Source: Niabella sp. (GTDB taxonomy: Bacteria; Bacteroidota; Bacteroidia; Chitinophagales; Chitinophagaceae). Taken from it: DNA of 64,000 bases. The DNA is taken from positions 1-64,000 of the forward strand of contig NZ_JASLGT010000017.1 in the NCBI RefSeq assembly GCF_030150205.1. The letters are read 5' to 3'. The translations under genes were made by a program, and so were the position numbers. Below the pieces are notes generated by a model. It searched no databases. It was not told the DNA's origin and saw nothing but the letters and a program-made list of their open reading frames with translations. This document shows, one piece after another, positions 43,981-53,749 of the stretch (position 1 is the first letter of the stretch; each line of letters opens with the position of its first letter).

Positions 43981-45011
43981 TTGGTAAGGCCATCACAGGA
44001 AAAGGGTTCGCCGGCTGTATCTGCTACTGCCTTGAAGATAAAAAAATGGATATCGATAAAAATCAATCTATGATGGAAAACCGGGCAGAAATTTTGCTGT
44101 TCAATAAATGTTTCGGCAATAAAAAGGAACTGGTGCAGCAGTTCAACGAAGTGCGAAGACTTAATCCCAAGCAATCCAAACCAGTGTTTCATTTTACCTT
44201 AAGCATGGCACCAGGGGAACATTTATCAAGGCCACAGCTCATCCAGGTTGCCCAGGATTGTGCAAAGGAATTCGGGTTTGCTGATAACCAATTTTTAGCA
44301 GTGGAGCATAAAGATACCCAGCACCAGCACATTCATATTGTGGCCAACCGGATTGGCTATAGCGGCAAAACGAATGTGTCGGACAGCAATAGTTATAAAC
44401 GCATGGCTCAGTTCTGCCGGAAGATGGAGCAGAAATACCAGTTGCAGCAGGTATTAAGCCCCCGTCGTTTTTTATCAAAAGATCAGCAATTACTTCCCAG
44501 AAATGACCAGCGAAAGGATCAAATTAAAGTACAGTTGCGGCAAATACTGCAGTCATCCAAAACAATGGAAAGTTTTCAACAAGAGGTAAGAAAGATGGGA
44601 TTTGAAATTATCAAAGGCCGGGGAATATCTTTTATTGATAAGGCCGGTGTAAAAATAAAAGGCAGTGCTATGGGGCTTTCTTTAAGCACTATTGAAAAAC
44701 AGTTGCAGAAAAACCAAACTCAATACCTCACTCGGAATCTGCAGGAAGGAATAGGTCCGGAAACCAGGCTTGCAAATACCTGGCGATTGACTGTACCTTT
44801 TTCACCATGCAAGAGAAATCCGCAGGAAAGTACTTTCATTAGCGCATTTATACAATCAATAAAACAAGCGGTAGAAAATACTGCCGACCTGGTAGCCGAC
44901 TTATATAAAGTACATTATCCATCACCAGAGGACTATGCCACGTCACAAATAGAGCGGGAATACTACCGGAATATTAGAAAGAAGAAGAAAAAAAGAGGTT
45001 ATCGACTCTAG
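43977..45011 (+). CDS. Relaxase / mobilisation nuclease (MobA/VirD2-like)
   Basis: 344 residues. The N-terminal GKAITGKGFAGCICYCLED is the family start, with the Tyr candidate for nicking in CYCLED. The metal-binding triple-histidine motif is in EHKDTQHQHIHIVANRIGY (His111, His116, His118 and His120 region). The C-terminal part is Lys-rich. It nicks oriT and pilots the strand for transfer by a helper. MobC immediately precedes it. Length is near the shorter end for this family. Confidence 0.88.
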   Translation: MIGKAITGKGFAGCICYCLEDKKMDIDKNQSMMENRAEILLFNKCFGNKKELVQQFNEVRRLNPKQSKPVFHFTLSMAPGEHLSRPQLIQVAQDCAKEFGFADNQFLAVEHKDTQHQHIHIVANRIGYSGKTNVSDSNSYKRMAQFCRKMEQKYQLQQVLSPRRFLSKDQQLLPRNDQRKDQIKVQLRQILQSSKTMESFQQEVRKMGFEIIKGRGISFIDKAGVKIKGSAMGLSLSTIEKQLQKNQTQYLTRNLQEGIGPETRLANTWRLTVPFSPCKRNPQESTFISAFIQSIKQAVENTADLVADLYKVHYPSPEDYATSQIEREYYRNIRKKKKKRGYRL

Positions 45012-45363
45012 ATTTATTGAAGCAATAACAAGATCGTGGGGGTAGAAAAGCCAAAATCTGAAGCTGAGAGAATACAGAAATCAATGAATCGCTAACAAGT
45101 TTGATAAAATTTTGTACCTTAGAACTGGTGTTTTTCATAGGTTAGCAACGGCCAGCTTTTTCAAAGGCAGGCCTTTTTAGTCTAATAAATTCGCCCAAAT
45201 TTGAGTATTAGTATATTTTTTTCTCGTAATGCTCAGGCTAATGCGCTGTTTAGTCCACAAAAATCTCTTTTTGTTACATTCTTCATCAGATCTGCCCTGC
45301 TATTATTTGCTTTGTTGGTAAAATAAAGGGCAAATATGTAAGTTTGGGAATACAAATAATGAT
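45012..45363. other. Intergenic region between mob genes and cargo
   Basis: It holds a weak terminator-like hairpin (45163-45178: AAAGG..CCTTTTT) near the expected end of the mob transcript. It also has a TAAGTTTG match to the Bacteroidota -7 element (TAnnTTTG) at 45339-45346, 18 bp before the next start codon. No gene is seen. Confidence 0.4.
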
Positions 45364-46446
45364 ATGAATAACCGGTTTACAGATATTATACAAATAATAA
45401 CACAATCCCGTGCTAATGCCATCAAAGCCGTTAATACAGAGCTGATAAACCTGTATTGGACCGTGGGTGCGTATATCAAACAAAAACTATCCGTTGCGGA
45501 ATGGGGAGATAAAACAGTAGATGAATTAGCGGATTTTATAAAGAAAAACAATCCCGATCTGAAAGGTTTTAACCGAAGGGGAATTTATAGAATGATACAG
45601 TTTTATGAAACCTATGCTGAATCCCTAATTGTGTCCGCAGTGAGGACACAATTACAACACGCTGATAAACAATCAAATAAAGTTGTGACCCCAGTGAGGA
45701 CGCAATTTGGCTTCCAAATTCAAGACATCAGAAATACTATTTTAGCTCAAATTAGCTGGACACACCACCGAACAATATTTTCGAGATGCAAAACCGAAGA
45801 GGAACGGGAATTTTATATAAGAATGTCTGTCAAAGAAAATTACAGCGTTCGGGAATTAGACCGCCAGATTTCCGCCAGCCTTTTTGAACGGACAATTTTA
45901 GGTAATGCAAAAACCCCGACATTGCCCAAAGAATTTAAAGCTGATATAACAAATGCTTTCAAGGATAGCTATGTGTTTGAATTTTTGAATTTACCCGAAC
46001 CGCACAGCGAAAACGATTTGCAAAAAGGTCTAATCAGGCAGATGAAAAAATTCATTTTGGAATTAGGCCGGGATTTTATTTTCATGGATGAAGAATACAA
46101 ATTGCAAGTGGGAAACAGCGATTTCTACGTCGATCTTTTGTTTTACCACCGCGGCCTGCAATGCCTCGTGGCTTTTGAGCTAAAAACAGACAAATTCAAA
46201 CCAGAATATCTGGGGCAATTGAATTTTTACCTGGAAAGCCTGGACCGGGATGTAAAAAAGGAGAACGAAAACCCAAGCATCGGCGTATTATTATGCAAAG
46301 ACAAGGACAGCGAGGTAGTAGAATATGCATTAAGCAGGAGTTTGTCACCTACAATGGTTTCCGAATATAAAACACAATTACCCAATAAAAAATTGCTGCA
46401 ACAAAAACTGCACGAGCTGTTTGAATCCGGTAATGGGGAAAAATGA
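45364..46446 (+). CDS. DUF1016 family PDDEXK nuclease (YhcG-like)
   Basis: 360 residues. The N-terminal DUF1016 winged-helix region (about 1-140) begins with FTDIIQIITQSRANAIKAVN and contains LIKxN-type repeats. The C-terminal PDDEXK nuclease (about 215-345) has the motif strand YVDLLFYHRGLQCLVAFELK with the acidic D and the E-x-K (DLLF...FELKTDKF), then YLGQLNFYLESLD. DUF1016 genes recur in mobile islands and near restriction systems; the biological role is unsettled. It is the first gene of the cargo block, with its own -7-like element. Confidence 0.85.
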   Translation: MNNRFTDIIQIITQSRANAIKAVNTELINLYWTVGAYIKQKLSVAEWGDKTVDELADFIKKNNPDLKGFNRRGIYRMIQFYETYAESLIVSAVRTQLQHADKQSNKVVTPVRTQFGFQIQDIRNTILAQISWTHHRTIFSRCKTEEEREFYIRMSVKENYSVRELDRQISASLFERTILGNAKTPTLPKEFKADITNAFKDSYVFEFLNLPEPHSENDLQKGLIRQMKKFILELGRDFIFMDEEYKLQVGNSDFYVDLLFYHRGLQCLVAFELKTDKFKPEYLGQLNFYLESLDRDVKKENENPSIGVLLCKDKDSEVVEYALSRSLSPTMVSEYKTQLPNKKLLQQKLHELFESGNGEK

Positions 46447-46575
46447 TCCTGTTTCATAGAACCCTCATTGGAAGGACTAATGTAACGTATTTTTGTGCTT
46501 AACAGAGATAATGAACGTCGCTAATATTTTAAAACAATTCCGTATCAGTTTTAAACAATATTAATATTAACAACA

Positions 46576-47241
46576 ATGCTTGTTTCATCAATGACTGTAC
46601 AGGAAATCCACAAAGAAGTTTTTGAGGATATTCCTAACCTTCGGAGTAAAGTTGATAAATGCCATAGTGATTTCAGAAAAACAGTTTTAAATGCCCGCCG
46701 CTATCCTTTGTCAAAATCGTATGATTGTTGCACAAAAGAAAAAGGTAATTTATATATAGTAGATTTTACAGCGCTGAAAAGGAGCGACTGGAAAAAACCT
46801 GTCCTCTCCATATATACAACCTATTTACGCCCCGAAGGCAAATATGCAGTTACCCTGAGCCTAGACATGAATATGATATCCATATATCCGCCACACTTTT
46901 TTAAAAGGTACCGGGAGCGTATATTAAAAGACAGTTCTGCTTCAAACGAAGCTGTTATACGGGAATATTTTAAAAAAGACTGGGGCTTTATGGGAGCCTT
47001 AGTAAACAGGGACTTTCAATCAGTATATCATTCTTTAGAAAAGGATATTGAAGGCGAAATGGTTAGCTTTGTTGCAGCTACTTCACTGGGATATTGTTTT
47101 GGGGAAAAGCAAGGGAATATCAATATCATTAAAACAATTATTTCTGAGAATATGCTGTTTGACGATCAAAAAAACATTTTTAATGATCTCAGAAATGCCT
47201 TCAACAAAGCCAATAAGGAAAGGTATGGTACGACTGTATAG
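46576..47241 (+). CDS. Hypothetical cargo protein
   Basis: 221 residues, no signal or membrane helix, family not recognised. It has several Cys (KCHSDF, YDCCTKEKG) and mixed alpha/beta composition. It is AT-rich compared with the mob core. It lies between the DUF1016 nuclease and the NTPase, with a long gap after it. Confidence 0.5.
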   Translation: MLVSSMTVQEIHKEVFEDIPNLRSKVDKCHSDFRKTVLNARRYPLSKSYDCCTKEKGNLYIVDFTALKRSDWKKPVLSIYTTYLRPEGKYAVTLSLDMNMISIYPPHFFKRYRERILKDSSASNEAVIREYFKKDWGFMGALVNRDFQSVYHSLEKDIEGEMVSFVAATSLGYCFGEKQGNINIIKTIISENMLFDDQKNIFNDLRNAFNKANKERYGTTV

Positions 47242-47372
47242 AAAGATTGGCACTAAGTCGCCGGCATGACCCGCGTGCAACACCAGTGACGGAAGTGCAA
47301 TATAGGACTTACTCTTGTTTATGCTACTTGGATACTAACTTGGTTACCGCTTAGTTACTACTCTGTGGATTA

Positions 47373-47396
47373 TTTGCAGGTGATAATACCTGCAAA
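47373..47396. promoter_or_regulatory. Perfect 9-bp inverted repeat upstream of cargo operon
   Basis: TTTGCAGGT and ACCTGCAAA are perfectly paired around gataat, about 105 bp before the next gene's start. It may be an operator or an attenuator hairpin. A second small stem CTGCT/AGCAG lies at 47473-47486. Confidence 0.45.
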
Positions 47397-47500
47397 GGTG
47401 AAAAAGTAAAAGGGTGGTGTAAAAACTTGTTGTACGCACATTCAATAAAACTAAGTATTTTAGCGTTATGACCTGCTTATGAGCAGCCGTATAGAAAAAG

Positions 47501-48073
47501 GTGAAAACTGTGGCATTGGCAATTTCAATACTATCGTTATTTATTTCGGCGTTAACATTCTGGCTAACCCGGATCTGGAAGGGTCAATTAAAAATGACCC
47601 GCCCCACGATTATTTGCCTTGTTGGCAAAAATGGAGGTGATGAGCCAAAAGTCTTTCTTAGAACCTTACTTTATTGCACTTCAGATCAGGGGCAGTACAT
47701 CCAAAATATGTTTATCCGTATTTATACGCCACAAACAGGTTATGATTTTAATATTTGGGCCTATGGAGATAGCGGCTTGGTGCGAGGCAGTGGTTTATTT
47801 GTTAGTAAAACAGGTGTTTCCATCTATCACCATTTTTTACTCTCTAAAAATGAGCAATTGCGTTTAATTGCGGGTAATTATAAGCTTGAAGTATACGCGG
47901 AGAATAGCAGGAATGTGGTAATAAAACTATTTGAGCAGGAGTTAACGATAACTAATGAACAGGCTACAGCTTTGGGGAATGAAAAGGCCGTATATTTTAA
48001 CTGGGCATCAAATAAGGGGCAATATGTTCCTTTTATTGAAAGTAAGGTAAACCTACTTGACATTACTAAGTAA
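47501..48073 (+). CDS. Hypothetical single-pass membrane protein
   Basis: 190 residues from GTG 47501. The N-terminal helix (about 4-22; VALAISILSLFISALTFWL) acts as an anchor or signal anchor. The rest is beta-rich with no recognised domain (MTRPTIICLVGKNGGDEPKV, GVSIYHHFLLSKNEQLRLIA). It lies 35 bp before the large NTPase on the same strand, so it could be a partner in one system. Confidence 0.5.
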   Translation: MKTVALAISILSLFISALTFWLTRIWKGQLKMTRPTIICLVGKNGGDEPKVFLRTLLYCTSDQGQYIQNMFIRIYTPQTGYDFNIWAYGDSGLVRGSGLFVSKTGVSIYHHFLLSKNEQLRLIAGNYKLEVYAENSRNVVIKLFEQELTITNEQATALGNEKAVYFNWASNKGQYVPFIESKVNLLDITK

Positions 48074-48107
48074 AGAATAATAAATAACAGGAATTATAGT
48101 ATTCTTC

Positions 48108-51100
48108 ATGATTACAACCGAAAAACTCGAAACGATTACTGACAGTAGCTTATTTGAACAACTAGCAAATGCTATTTTGAGAATTAAATTTCCTGAACTG
48201 GAGAACCTGATAGAATCAGGGATCAACGCCAAGGGAAAAACGATAAAAGATCCGCTCGATGCATTTTGTATGATAAGCGAAAATCATTTCGCATTGATAG
48301 AGCATACTATTAATAGTACAAATCTTGAAAAAAAATGGTTAAGTCCTGGCAACAACAGCAAGTCCCCCGAGGGAGATTTACATAAGGCGATTGCATATGC
48401 TGAGAAAATTCGCGAGCACTCCCCACAAATAAGATTCACAATATACTTGGTTACTAACCAGCGTTTAAGATCCGATCTGCAAGAAAAAGTTTTGAAAGCT
48501 ACAACAATGAGTTTTATAGATATCGTTGTAGTTGAGCAATCTATTATTGCCGATTTTCTTGATAACAATTCAAAAGGACAATATCTCAGATTCAAGTATT
48601 TGGGAATTGACGCTGTGTTGTTATCTGACTTATTACTTAGAGACTTGCTAAACAGCAATCACCATAGATACAGTAAGGAGTGTTTTCTTGATGAAGAATC
48701 TATTGTTCAAACAGAGGCTATCTCAAAAGTTAGAAACGAGCTAGAATTAAGTACAAGGGCTCTCAATTTTCTAATCGGTGGTTCGGGTTATGGGAAAAGC
48801 ACAATCGCTTACTTTTTACTAAAACAGTGTCAAACCAATAATTTAAACGCTATTCGTATAGAACCCGATATAGCAGAAATTAGCTGTTCATTGATTGAAG
48901 CAATAGAACTTCAATTAAAAAAGGAACATCCCAAAATATTTACCTCAAAACAAGAAATTGAGGCATTTTTTTATGGATCAACCTTGGTTATTGTAGACGA
49001 TGTTAATAAATCAAAGAATTCCGAGTATCTGTTAGATCGACTAATATCTTGGTCGCAATCCACAGCAGAATCATGCAATGACATAAAAATCCTTTGTCCT
49101 GTATGGCCCAAGAACTTTAAGTTAATCCAACATCAAATACAGAAAGAATCGTTATATCATTTAATTCCTAATCCAGAAATGTCGATTGAAGACGGTCTGG
49201 CTATAATTGAACATGGGCTTGATAAACAGATTTCAATAAGCCGGCAGCAAATGACAGCGATCGCTTCAGAAACAGAAAACAATCATTTGTTGCTAAACCT
49301 TCATCTTAGATTAATTAACAATAGAAAAGCTTATATACCCAACCAGGGAATAGAAATTATCAATTCTTTTATCGAAGATTCATTAGCTAAGCTAGCAGAA
49401 GAAGGAATAGGACTCGCTTTCAAACTTAAGAAAGTAATCGAAATGCTAGGAAAAGCAATGATAACGCACAGATTAATTTCCCCGACTTATGATGAGTTCG
49501 AAGATTGGTTCGCTGACGATAGAGAATATTTGAGTATATTGGAGAGAATAGCTCAAAGGCAATTATTGTTTTATTTTAACGACCATGGAACTTGCATCTT
49601 TAGACATGACAGAGTCCGAGATTGGATATTAATTTCAGCACTGGTCAAGTTACTTGACGACAGCTCTTCTTCAACTGAAATAATCAGTGAGCCATTCTTT
49701 TCAGAATTACTTGGTTGCGCCATAACTATAACTGAGACAACCGATGATGATATTGACATATTACTTAAACTAAACCCGCTTGCCGTATTTTATTCGCTAA
49801 AATATTTACAAGACAAGCATAAAGAACCTAAATTCTTACAAATAATCGAAAAGATTAAGATCTGGAATAGTGGCCTAAACAAACTAGGCCACCGAAATGC
49901 ATTAGCAGAGGAAATTTCGAGAGCCTTCTTAAATTTTGATACAAAGTGTATCGACGAATTAACAAACGGCCACCCTGAATCTTTAATACTCAGCCTTGCC
50001 CGGTTCAGAAACGGTAATTGCCTCGCTGGAATCAGATATATTCATTACAGCAATACGTTTCAGCCCGCTTATGGGAATTATTGGAGAGATATAGTTCTTG
50101 AACACGTTAAAACCTTCCATCTCGAATCTGTTGTCGACTCCTTATCTCAATTACTTCGGGAAAAAATAACTCCGGAAGGAAGGCTGTCGGCCTACCAATT
50201 GGCTGGCTATCTGAAATCGCCCCGGCTTATAAAAGCGTTAACTGAAAGCTGGGACAAATCAGACAATGAGGATGCATTGATCTGTTACATTTGGGCTATT
50301 ATAAACTGTGCAGATAAGAATGATCTAGACATCTTAACAAATACATTTAATGAATGGGCCAACTTAAAGAGTCTAGGTTATAGTGAAGCGAACTTACCAA
50401 AAGGTGAAAAGAATAAGATATTAGACACACTTTCTTATACAAAATGGCATCTTACACAAGAGCAAATTGAATCCCTGTCGAAATTTGCATCCAATAAAAG
50501 ATACAAAAGAATAATTTATACCATACTTTCAAAAATTGATGCACCAATCGCAGTACAAATGGTTATTAAAGAGCTGGGAAATTCAAAAAACAATTCCACG
50601 CGCCTATCAATAACAGAAGATCAATGGGAGCGACGCAAACTGTCTCAGGAATCTAAAGACTGTATCCTACGGATTTGGAAGAACACAAACAATTTGCCAT
50701 CTGAAAGACTTTTCGCATACAGGATTTGGTCTAAAATAGAAAAAAAAGAGATTATATTAAAGGAGTCAAAGGCTATTGAACCAAGCGACTCAGAAATCTT
50801 TGACCATTCTATCTTTAAAAGAACACTTTTGGGTGATGAGGATGTAATAAAACCATATTTAAACCTAATTGAAAGCAAACCCTGGGCTGTAAGTTGGATT
50901 GCCAACATATGGAGTAAGGAACTAAAAACAGAGTTTAAAAAAATCATACAAAAAGCTATTGAGAAAAAAGATGGAAGCACGTTGCATCATGTTGTTGAAG
51001 AATTACGTGAAATTGATCCTATTGACGCAGAAGAAATACTGATAGAATTTTGGGACAATCTAAAATCCGTATACTCAAGTATAGCTACGGCCTTATTTCT

Positions 51101-51818
51101 ATCTACCTCAAAAACCAGGGAATTGGCTCATATCAGGATATGCCAGCTAGGATTTAATAATTGGAAGCGTATTTCAGAATACTACAGAGGAGTCATGGAT
51201 CAAGAATTCACTATAAATGAACACAACGAAAAGTTATCGCAGGAAGAAAAAGACAACGCCGATCTTTTAGCTGATGAGTTTAAGTATATTCATATGCATT
51301 ACGGCTGCTTTAATTCAGAAAGAGAAAAATATATTTCTATTGAGAAATTAAATAGCTTGAAGCCTTATTTTATTTTGCTCAGTAAATATGGCTTAGGTCA
51401 AATCGCCGAACAATGCCAACGTTCCAAGTATTATGAATGGCTTAAGACTGAATTGTATCCTCACTTGTCAGACGAATATAAAAAAATCTTTTTACCCTCT
51501 AATCAGGACATCCTAAGTGATTTGGAGGAGTTTATCGAAGAGAACAAATCAGGAAGAATCGAATATTTTATCAACGACTTGGCAAAACGCGGGGTAGAAA
51601 GGGCCCGGTTTATACTGTGTTTAGAGATATTTATACAGAAAAACCGTAATAGCTATAAGGCATTTCTTGTAGTATGCAACTGTTTAAAAGAAATTGGGTT
51701 AAGAAGTGACTTGCGCCTTCTTGACGAATATTCAATTGAAGACAACTCGCTGGTAGAAGCTGTAGCGCAAAAGAAAGAGAATACAATTTATCGCGTAATG
51801 AGGAAAACTATTGCATAA
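48108..51818 (+). CDS. Large P-loop NTPase, STAND-like, candidate defence protein
   Basis: 1236 residues. The N-terminal domain (about 1-165) has a pattern seen in bacterial NTPases of defence islands: LFEQLANAILRIKFPE, GINAKGKTIKDPLDAF, then LIEHTINSTNLEKKWL and EGDLHKAIAYAEKIREHSPQ. It may be a divergent nuclease-like fold, since the usual E-x-K is E-x-T here. The NTPase core has a clear Walker A (GGSGYGKST, 224-232) and Walker B (LVIVDD, 293-298). From about 550 to the C-terminus it is helical with HEAT/TPR-like repeats, the usual sensor part of STAND proteins. Family rules suggest phage sensing, but no direct evidence shows this. Confidence 0.75.
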   Translation: MITTEKLETITDSSLFEQLANAILRIKFPELENLIESGINAKGKTIKDPLDAFCMISENHFALIEHTINSTNLEKKWLSPGNNSKSPEGDLHKAIAYAEKIREHSPQIRFTIYLVTNQRLRSDLQEKVLKATTMSFIDIVVVEQSIIADFLDNNSKGQYLRFKYLGIDAVLLSDLLLRDLLNSNHHRYSKECFLDEESIVQTEAISKVRNELELSTRALNFLIGGSGYGKSTIAYFLLKQCQTNNLNAIRIEPDIAEISCSLIEAIELQLKKEHPKIFTSKQEIEAFFYGSTLVIVDDVNKSKNSEYLLDRLISWSQSTAESCNDIKILCPVWPKNFKLIQHQIQKESLYHLIPNPEMSIEDGLAIIEHGLDKQISISRQQMTAIASETENNHLLLNLHLRLINNRKAYIPNQGIEIINSFIEDSLAKLAEEGIGLAFKLKKVIEMLGKAMITHRLISPTYDEFEDWFADDREYLSILERIAQRQLLFYFNDHGTCIFRHDRVRDWILISALVKLLDDSSSSTEIISEPFFSELLGCAITITETTDDDIDILLKLNPLAVFYSLKYLQDKHKEPKFLQIIEKIKIWNSGLNKLGHRNALAEEISRAFLNFDTKCIDELTNGHPESLILSLARFRNGNCLAGIRYIHYSNTFQPAYGNYWRDIVLEHVKTFHLESVVDSLSQLLREKITPEGRLSAYQLAGYLKSPRLIKALTESWDKSDNEDALICYIWAIINCADKNDLDILTNTFNEWANLKSLGYSEANLPKGEKNKILDTLSYTKWHLTQEQIESLSKFASNKRYKRIIYTILSKIDAPIAVQMVIKELGNSKNNSTRLSITEDQWERRKLSQESKDCILRIWKNTNNLPSERLFAYRIWSKIEKKEIILKESKAIEPSDSEIFDHSIFKRTLLGDEDVIKPYLNLIESKPWAVSWIANIWSKELKTEFKKIIQKAIEKKDGSTLHHVVEELREIDPIDAEEILIEFWDNLKSVYSSIATALFLSTSKTRELAHIRICQLGFNNWKRISEYYRGVMDQEFTINEHNEKLSQEEKDNADLLADEFKYIHMHYGCFNSEREKYISIEKLNSLKPYFILLSKYGLGQIAEQCQRSKYYEWLKTELYPHLSDEYKKIFLPSNQDILSDLEEFIEENKSGRIEYFINDLAKRGVERARFILCLEIFIQKNRNSYKAFLVVCNCLKEIGLRSDLRLLDEYSIEDNSLVEAVAQKKENTIYRVMRKTIA

Positions 51819-51971
51819 ACATTTTTTTATTAAGGTCTTTTGTCAAGTTTTGGACTACGCTTTATTCTTCCTAATTAGAATTTATTCTTCTGAAAAAAGA
51901 AAATAAATTGGAGTATTAAAATAACTCCAAATGTAATATTTTTAAATACCCTTTTAATTGATAGATCGCTT

Positions 51972-53138
51972 ATGGATTCAAACTTCAATAATTTCAGAGA
52001 AAGTCAACATCTTATTCCTATTAATATTGAGAACAAGGAAAGATACTACCTTGATTTAATAAATATTGAACATAGTTGGACTGGGCGGTTGGATGCGCAA
52101 CTTGCAAATACATTTATACTTGAATCTAATCAATTATTGATAAATGCCATCGTCCTTTTTGAAAAGGGCTATTTTGACTGTGCCTTTTACTCATTACGTC
52201 AGTCATTAGAAATATCTACAACAATGACTTATCTTGTAGATAACGATGAAGAGTCTCGAAAAATTGAGTTGGAGAAATGGAAAACGCAAAGCTCCTTCCC
52301 AATGTACGGGCAAATGATTAAATTTTTACAAGAAAAACGACCAGTGTTTTCTGAAATAAAAGGGAAAATGGCTGACTATTTTGAGGAGCTAGAAAAGGTT
52401 AAAAAGAAATTAAACAAATATGTTCATAAACAGGGGTTTAAAACATTTTATATTTCCAGAAACCATCCTTTAAACTGGCGAGAGGATAATAGTAAATTTA
52501 CCTCCGAGTTTGAAGAATATTTAAAGAAATGTATTGGTGCAGTCGCCGTATTTCGGCTAACAATAGACCCTTTTCCAATTTTACTATCAGACGAAAATAT
52601 TTATCTGAGAACCGGAGATTTGTTGACAAGAGGATACGATGATAATTTTATCGAAACTTATATTGGGCTAAATCATATTGAAAATTATAAAAAAACAGAT
52701 TTGTATATAGGCCACCTTGAGTTCTTTCTTCAAGAAGAAGCCAAAGAGCCTCATACGGCTGATGTCGTTAAAAATCAATATATAGACAAACTCCAAATTG
52801 ATAACATCTTAAAACAAAAGCATCTTTTATCAATGCACGATCTGGCAGCTGTTGTTTTAGCTAGGGTATCAGAAAAAATTGCGAAAATTTATTGCATCGG
52901 TGGGATTCATATGTATTTTACCAGCACCAAATCCAAAAGAGAATCTTGGTCTTGGAGTAGTGATGACTTTAAATCATTTAAAGAAAGCGAAAGTAAGTAC
53001 AATCAGCGATATGATGAAGCTTTTATTTCATACATTGAAATACATGAAGAAGAGTATTATGTCGAGCACAATGAAAAATTTTTCGGTGAAGAGATTTTGA
53101 AGCTTGAAGAAGTTAAAAACCTTACCTATAACAGTTAG
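51972..53138 (+). CDS. Hypothetical protein with HEPN-like segment, cargo
   Basis: 388 residues with no signal peptide. The first 130 residues are helical (AIVLFEKGYFDCAFYSLRQS, LEISTTMTYLVDND) and resemble HEPN/DUF5677-type helical bundles. KKLNKYVHKQGF carries a conserved-looking His. The C-terminal part is charged and Glu-rich. It lies 150 bp after the NTPase, and a joint system is possible but unproven. GC is low like the NTPase. Confidence 0.55.
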   Translation: MDSNFNNFRESQHLIPINIENKERYYLDLINIEHSWTGRLDAQLANTFILESNQLLINAIVLFEKGYFDCAFYSLRQSLEISTTMTYLVDNDEESRKIELEKWKTQSSFPMYGQMIKFLQEKRPVFSEIKGKMADYFEELEKVKKKLNKYVHKQGFKTFYISRNHPLNWREDNSKFTSEFEEYLKKCIGAVAVFRLTIDPFPILLSDENIYLRTGDLLTRGYDDNFIETYIGLNHIENYKKTDLYIGHLEFFLQEEAKEPHTADVVKNQYIDKLQIDNILKQKHLLSMHDLAAVVLARVSEKIAKIYCIGGIHMYFTSTKSKRESWSWSSDDFKSFKESESKYNQRYDEAFISYIEIHEEEYYVEHNEKFFGEEILKLEEVKNLTYNS

Positions 53139-53209
53139 ATATTTGCATTTTTAGTATGGGGGGAAAAAATAAGTGCCATCAATCTTTTCAATGAGTAAAC
53201 TCCACTCAC

Positions 53210-53749
53210 TTATCGCTTCCGCCTATATTCATTCGTATTCGCTTTTATGCCAGGTCTTTTTTCAAGAGCCCCATTATTATCGGCAGCCTTTGTAAGCAAT
53301 ATTTTTGAAGTTTGAGGAGATTTTAGCTGCACATTATATTCTGCGGCTATTTCTTTAATAATTTGGCCAGTGCTTTTATAAGTATTTAGAAACCCCATAT
53401 CAATATAGTCAGTTAGGATAAAGGAAGTCATGCTTTTTGACACCAGCGATTTAACATCAATGTCTACTCCAATTTGTTTTACATATTTTTTTAGAGCAGA
53501 TATCAGTTTCTCTCGTGATGGAGCAGCAACAGTCAGGTCATAAAATAAATTCTTTTCAATGCCAAAAGCTTGGGATAATGTCGTCAGGGTCGCATTATTA
53601 TAATTGATCGAACCTTTTTGAATGCTTGCCAGCGTAGCAGTTGAGACACCAGTAATCTTATATAATGCATTAAGAGAAATTCTTAGTTTTATACGTAATT
53701 CCTTGAGGCGAATAGATTCTGTACTATTATTTTTTCTTTCTTCTGACAC
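53210..53749 (-). CDS. XRE-family helix-turn-helix regulator
   Basis: 179 residues. A Cro/CI-type HTH is at about 14-70 (LKELRIKLRISLNALYKITG, VSTATLASIQKGSINYNNAT). The second half, about 85-165, has no recognised domain. It is opposite in direction to the cargo and could control the divergent leader/TlpA operon or the element itself. Confidence 0.8.
   Translation of the reverse strand: MSEERKNNSTESIRLKELRIKLRISLNALYKITGVSTATLASIQKGSINYNNATLTTLSQAFGIEKNLFYDLTVAAPSREKLISALKKYVKQIGVDIDVKSLVSKSMTSFILTDYIDMGFLNTYKSTGQIIKEIAAEYNVQLKSPQTSKILLTKAADNNGALEKRPGIKANTNEYRRKR

Larger units (their letters stand above)
37709..53749. mobile_element. NBU-like mobilizable element (core plus cargo); right end not located
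   Basis: The left end is at the truncated tRNA-Leu. The core carries integrase, a coiled-coil protein of unknown role, an excisionase-like HTH, primase, ParA-like ATPase, two small accessory proteins, oriT candidate, MobC and relaxase. Cargo follows (nuclease, unknown genes, large NTPase, regulator). No transfer (Tra) genes are visible, so it would need a helper conjugative element. The GC content of the cargo (48.1-53.1 kb) is visibly lower than in the flanking loci. The end shown is only the last gene I attribute with some reason; the true right end may lie outside the window. Confidence 0.7.
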
